This document shows positions 49,817 through 51,520 of a stretch of DNA of 51,520 nucleotides, in pieces; the stretch's first letter is position 1, and each line of letters opens with the position of its first letter. The stretch lies in NCBI GenBank assembly GCA_017416185.1, contig JAFQDF010000035.1:1-51520 (forward strand). The letters are read 5' to 3'. This stretch comes from Clostridia bacterium (lineage in GTDB: Bacteria; Bacillota; Clostridia; Oscillospirales; CAG-272). A program made the position numbers and the translations under genes. The notes beneath the pieces were generated by a model that saw only the letters and a list, made by a program, of their open reading frames with translations, searched no databases and was not told the origin of the DNA.

Positions 49817-50689
49817 ATGCCGTCAAATCAGATACAGTGGTTTCCCGGACATATGGCGAAAACCCGCCGACTGATAACAGAAAATCTTTCGGCAGTTGAT
49901 ATAGTAATAGAGATACTTGACGCCCGTATTCCCGAGAGCTCACGTAATCCCGAGATACACCGTCTCTGTAAGGACAAGCCTATGCTTACCCTTCTGTCAA
50001 AATCCTCGCTTGCCGATCCCGTGGCATCGGACAAGTGGAGAGCTTGGTATCAGAAGAAGGGCAGACACTGTATGTTTATCGACAGCATCACAGGTGCAGG
50101 CATCAAGGATATAGGAGATGCCGTCCGCGAGGTCTTGAAAGAAAAGGTAGAGCGTTACGAATCTAAGGGTATGCAGGGCAGAGCCTTAAAGGCTATGATC
50201 GTGGGTATCCCTAACGTAGGTAAATCCTCTCTTATCAACCGTCTTGCGGGACAGAAGAAGGCAAGGGTAGAGGATAGACCCGGTGTTACGATGACCAAGC
50301 AGTGGGTCACCACCAACGTAGGTCTTGAGCTTCTTGATATGCCCGGTGTTCTCTGGCCTAAGTTTGAGGATGAATACGTGGGCGAAAATCTTGCAATTAC
50401 GGGAGCAATAAAGGATCAGGTAATGGACCTTGACCGTATCTCCTGCGCTCTTGTTACCAGACTTCGCAAAAACTATCCCGAGCTTCTTTGCGAGAGATAT
50501 AAATTGGGGGATATTTCCCAATATGACGATCTTGAGGACTGGGAGCTGGCAGAAGTCATCGGCAGAAAAAGAGGTTTCCTTATCTCAGGCGGTGAGGTAA
50601 GCTGGGAAAGACTTTCCAATATGCTGCTTGACGAGTTCAGAGGAGCTAAGATAGGCAGGATAACGCTTGAATTACCGGGTGAGAGATAA
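49817..50689 (+). CDS. rbgA: ribosome biogenesis GTPase RbgA (YlqF), with altered G4 motif
   Basis: A 290-residue circularly permuted GTPase that assists late 50S assembly in Bacillota. The order is G4-G5 then G1-G2-G3: G1 is GIPNVGKSSLINRL, G3 is DMPGVLWP, and the N-terminal IQWFPGHMAKTRR is the family mark. The G4 position, normally NKxD, reads LLSKSSLADP, so both the Asn and the Asp that read guanine are Ser here. AAGGAGG precedes the ATG at 49817; an in-frame ATG at 49772 lies in a repeat. It overlaps rnhB by one base, the usual Bacillota pairing. Confidence 0.93.
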   Translation: MPSNQIQWFPGHMAKTRRLITENLSAVDIVIEILDARIPESSRNPEIHRLCKDKPMLTLLSKSSLADPVASDKWRAWYQKKGRHCMFIDSITGAGIKDIGDAVREVLKEKVERYESKGMQGRALKAMIVGIPNVGKSSLINRLAGQKKARVEDRPGVTMTKQWVTTNVGLELLDMPGVLWPKFEDEYVGENLAITGAIKDQVMDLDRISCALVTRLRKNYPELLCERYKLGDISQYDDLEDWELAEVIGRKRGFLISGGEVSWERLSNMLLDEFRGAKIGRITLELPGER

Positions 50690-51285
50690 TGAACTGGGAT
50701 TACGAAAATAAATATTTTGCCCAAGGGTACAGCGTAGTCTGCGGGACGGACGAGGCGGGCAGAGGCCCCCTTGCAGGACCTGTTGTGGCGGCTGCGGTCA
50801 TTCTCCCCGAGGGACTGATGATAGAGGGACTTAACGACTCCAAAAAGCTTTCCGAAAAGAAAAGGGAAAAGCTCTATGATGTTATAATCAACGAGGCTGT
50901 AAGCTACGCTATATGCGAGGCTTCTGTTGAGGAGATAGATAATCTTAACATACTTAACGCATCTCAGCTTGCTATGAGACGCTGTGTTGAAAAGCTTGAC
51001 CCCAAGCCCCAGGTGGTGCTGGTGGACGGCAATATAGCAAGGGATTTTCCCATTATTGCCGAGCCTGTAATCAAGGGTGACGCTCTTTCTCCCTCCATTG
51101 CCGCGGCATCCATACTTGCCAAGGTTACAAGAGACCGTATGCTTGTGGAGCTTGATGAACAGTACCCCGAATACAATTTCAAAAAGCATAAGGGCTATCC
51201 CACAAAAGAGCATAGAGAGGCGGTCATCAAATACGGACCCAGCCCCGTACACAGAAGGACTTTTCTTAAGTTTCTCGATAAATGA
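50689..51285 (+). CDS. rnhB: ribonuclease HII
   Basis: A 198-residue nuclease that removes ribonucleotides and RNA-DNA hybrids. Active-site residues are in GTDEAGRGPLAGP (Asp-Glu pair), VLVDGN (Asp) and the KVTRDR block (Asp). The C-terminal HKGYPTKEHREA is typical. It overlaps rbgA by one base and yraN by ATGA, so all three are coupled. Confidence 0.96.
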   Translation: MNWDYENKYFAQGYSVVCGTDEAGRGPLAGPVVAAAVILPEGLMIEGLNDSKKLSEKKREKLYDVIINEAVSYAICEASVEEIDNLNILNASQLAMRRCVEKLDPKPQVVLVDGNIARDFPIIAEPVIKGDALSPSIAAASILAKVTRDRMLVELDEQYPEYNFKKHKGYPTKEHREAVIKYGPSPVHRRTFLKFLDK

Positions 51286-51520
51286 ACAACAAAAAAGAGA
51301 TAGGCGATTTCGGTGAGGCTCTTGCAAGAAAATATTTAAGACGGCACTTCTACCGAATAGTCGAGACGAATTATAAAACCAAGCACGGCGAGATAGATAT
51401 TATCGCCAAGAAGGGAAGATATCTGATCTTCTGCGAGGTCAAGAGCCGACGTGCGGAGCATACCGAGCTTTACGGCAGACCTGCCTATGCGGTAAACTAT
51501 AAAAAGCGGGAGCATATAAG
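51282..51520 (+). CDS. yraN: YraN/UPF0102 nuclease-fold protein (3' cut by window edge)
   Basis: The first 79 codons of a UPF0102 protein, about two thirds of its usual 115-125 residues. The marks are GDFGEALARKYL, KHGEIDIIAKKG and FCEVKSRR, the Asp-Glu-Lys set of a Holliday-junction-resolvase-like fold; the role in the cell is not settled. It starts at 51282, overlapping the rnhB stop in ATGA, the usual order in Bacillota. Confidence 0.92.
   Translation, partial: MNNKKEIGDFGEALARKYLRRHFYRIVETNYKTKHGEIDIIAKKGRYLIFCEVKSRRAEHTELYGRPAYAVNYKKREHI

Overview
The window reads as chromosome of a strictly anaerobic, spore-forming Gram-positive bacterium of the class Clostridia, most likely an Oscillospiraceae/Ruminococcaceae-type gut organism. 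The reasons are: spoVAD and spoVAE (spore genes); an oxygen-defence set typical of anaerobes (flavodiiron protein with fused rubredoxin, rubrerythrin, ferritin, a PerR-like regulator); the two-subunit GlgC/GlgD glycogen system; consensus sigma-A promoters (TTGACA-17-TATAAT types) and GGAGG ribosome sites; and a secreted-type serpin of the kind known from Eubacterium siraeum. No rRNA, tRNA, phage or intact insertion sequence was recognised. Species cannot be fixed from the window alone.

Layout. 1-1 kb: accessory small genes (a truncated protein, a small membrane protein, a VOC protein) separated by a repeated 23-bp motif. 1-6.2 kb: ZIP metal transporter, ferritin and three-domain flavodiiron protein on the minus strand, then a ferredoxin-type protein divergent from a Crp/Fnr regulator. 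6.2-11.9 kb: an accessory stretch with a HAD phosphatase, an XRE regulator, a MarR regulator, an AraC regulator and unknown genes, with two arrays of a 46-bp hairpin repeat. 11.9-13.1 kb: perR-like gene with a perfect palindromic operator, and rubrerythrin. 13.2-16.1 kb: PH-domain protein, MBOAT O-acyltransferase and its AlgJ/AlgX-like partner. 16.2-26.4 kb: glycogen cluster glgB-glgC-glgD-glgA, then glgP and a GH13 hydrolase. 26.4-28.6 kb: ECF sigma factor translationally coupled to a membrane-anchored serpin. 28.7-30.3 kb: spoVAE, spoVAD. 30.7-36.9 kb: DeoR regulator and a 2-oxoacid dehydrogenase complex (E2, E3, fused E1 alpha-beta). 37.3-40.8 kb: a 1147-residue secreted papain-family protease. 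41-44.7 kb: PfkB kinase, deoxyhypusine-synthase-like protein and a SIS-HAD fusion as one operon. 44.8-51.5 kb: coaX and an ECF-transporter S component, a type I toxin-antitoxin module, rplS, apgM, lepB, rbgA, rnhB and the start of yraN.

The genes fall into working groups: storage polysaccharide made by GlgB/C/D/A and broken down by GlgP and GH13; peroxide, oxygen and iron handling by FprA, ferritin, rubrerythrin and PerR; extracytoplasmic protease sensing, possibly, by the sigma-serpin pair; and a highly expressed 2-oxoacid dehydrogenase.

The most unusual part is the intergenic DNA. It holds several unrelated-in-sequence but similarly built families of small hairpins: a heptamer-armed element (ATTCACT/AGTGAAT) seen four times in full; a TGCAAAA-repeat plus hairpin module seen about ten times whose stems differ but stay paired; two large palindromic hairpin-and-linker arrays (spoVA and the kinase operon); and the 46-bp arrays. 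The best candidates for new biology are these arrays, the serpin acting as an apparent anti-sigma factor, and the SIS-HAD / deoxyhypusine-synthase-like / kinase operon.
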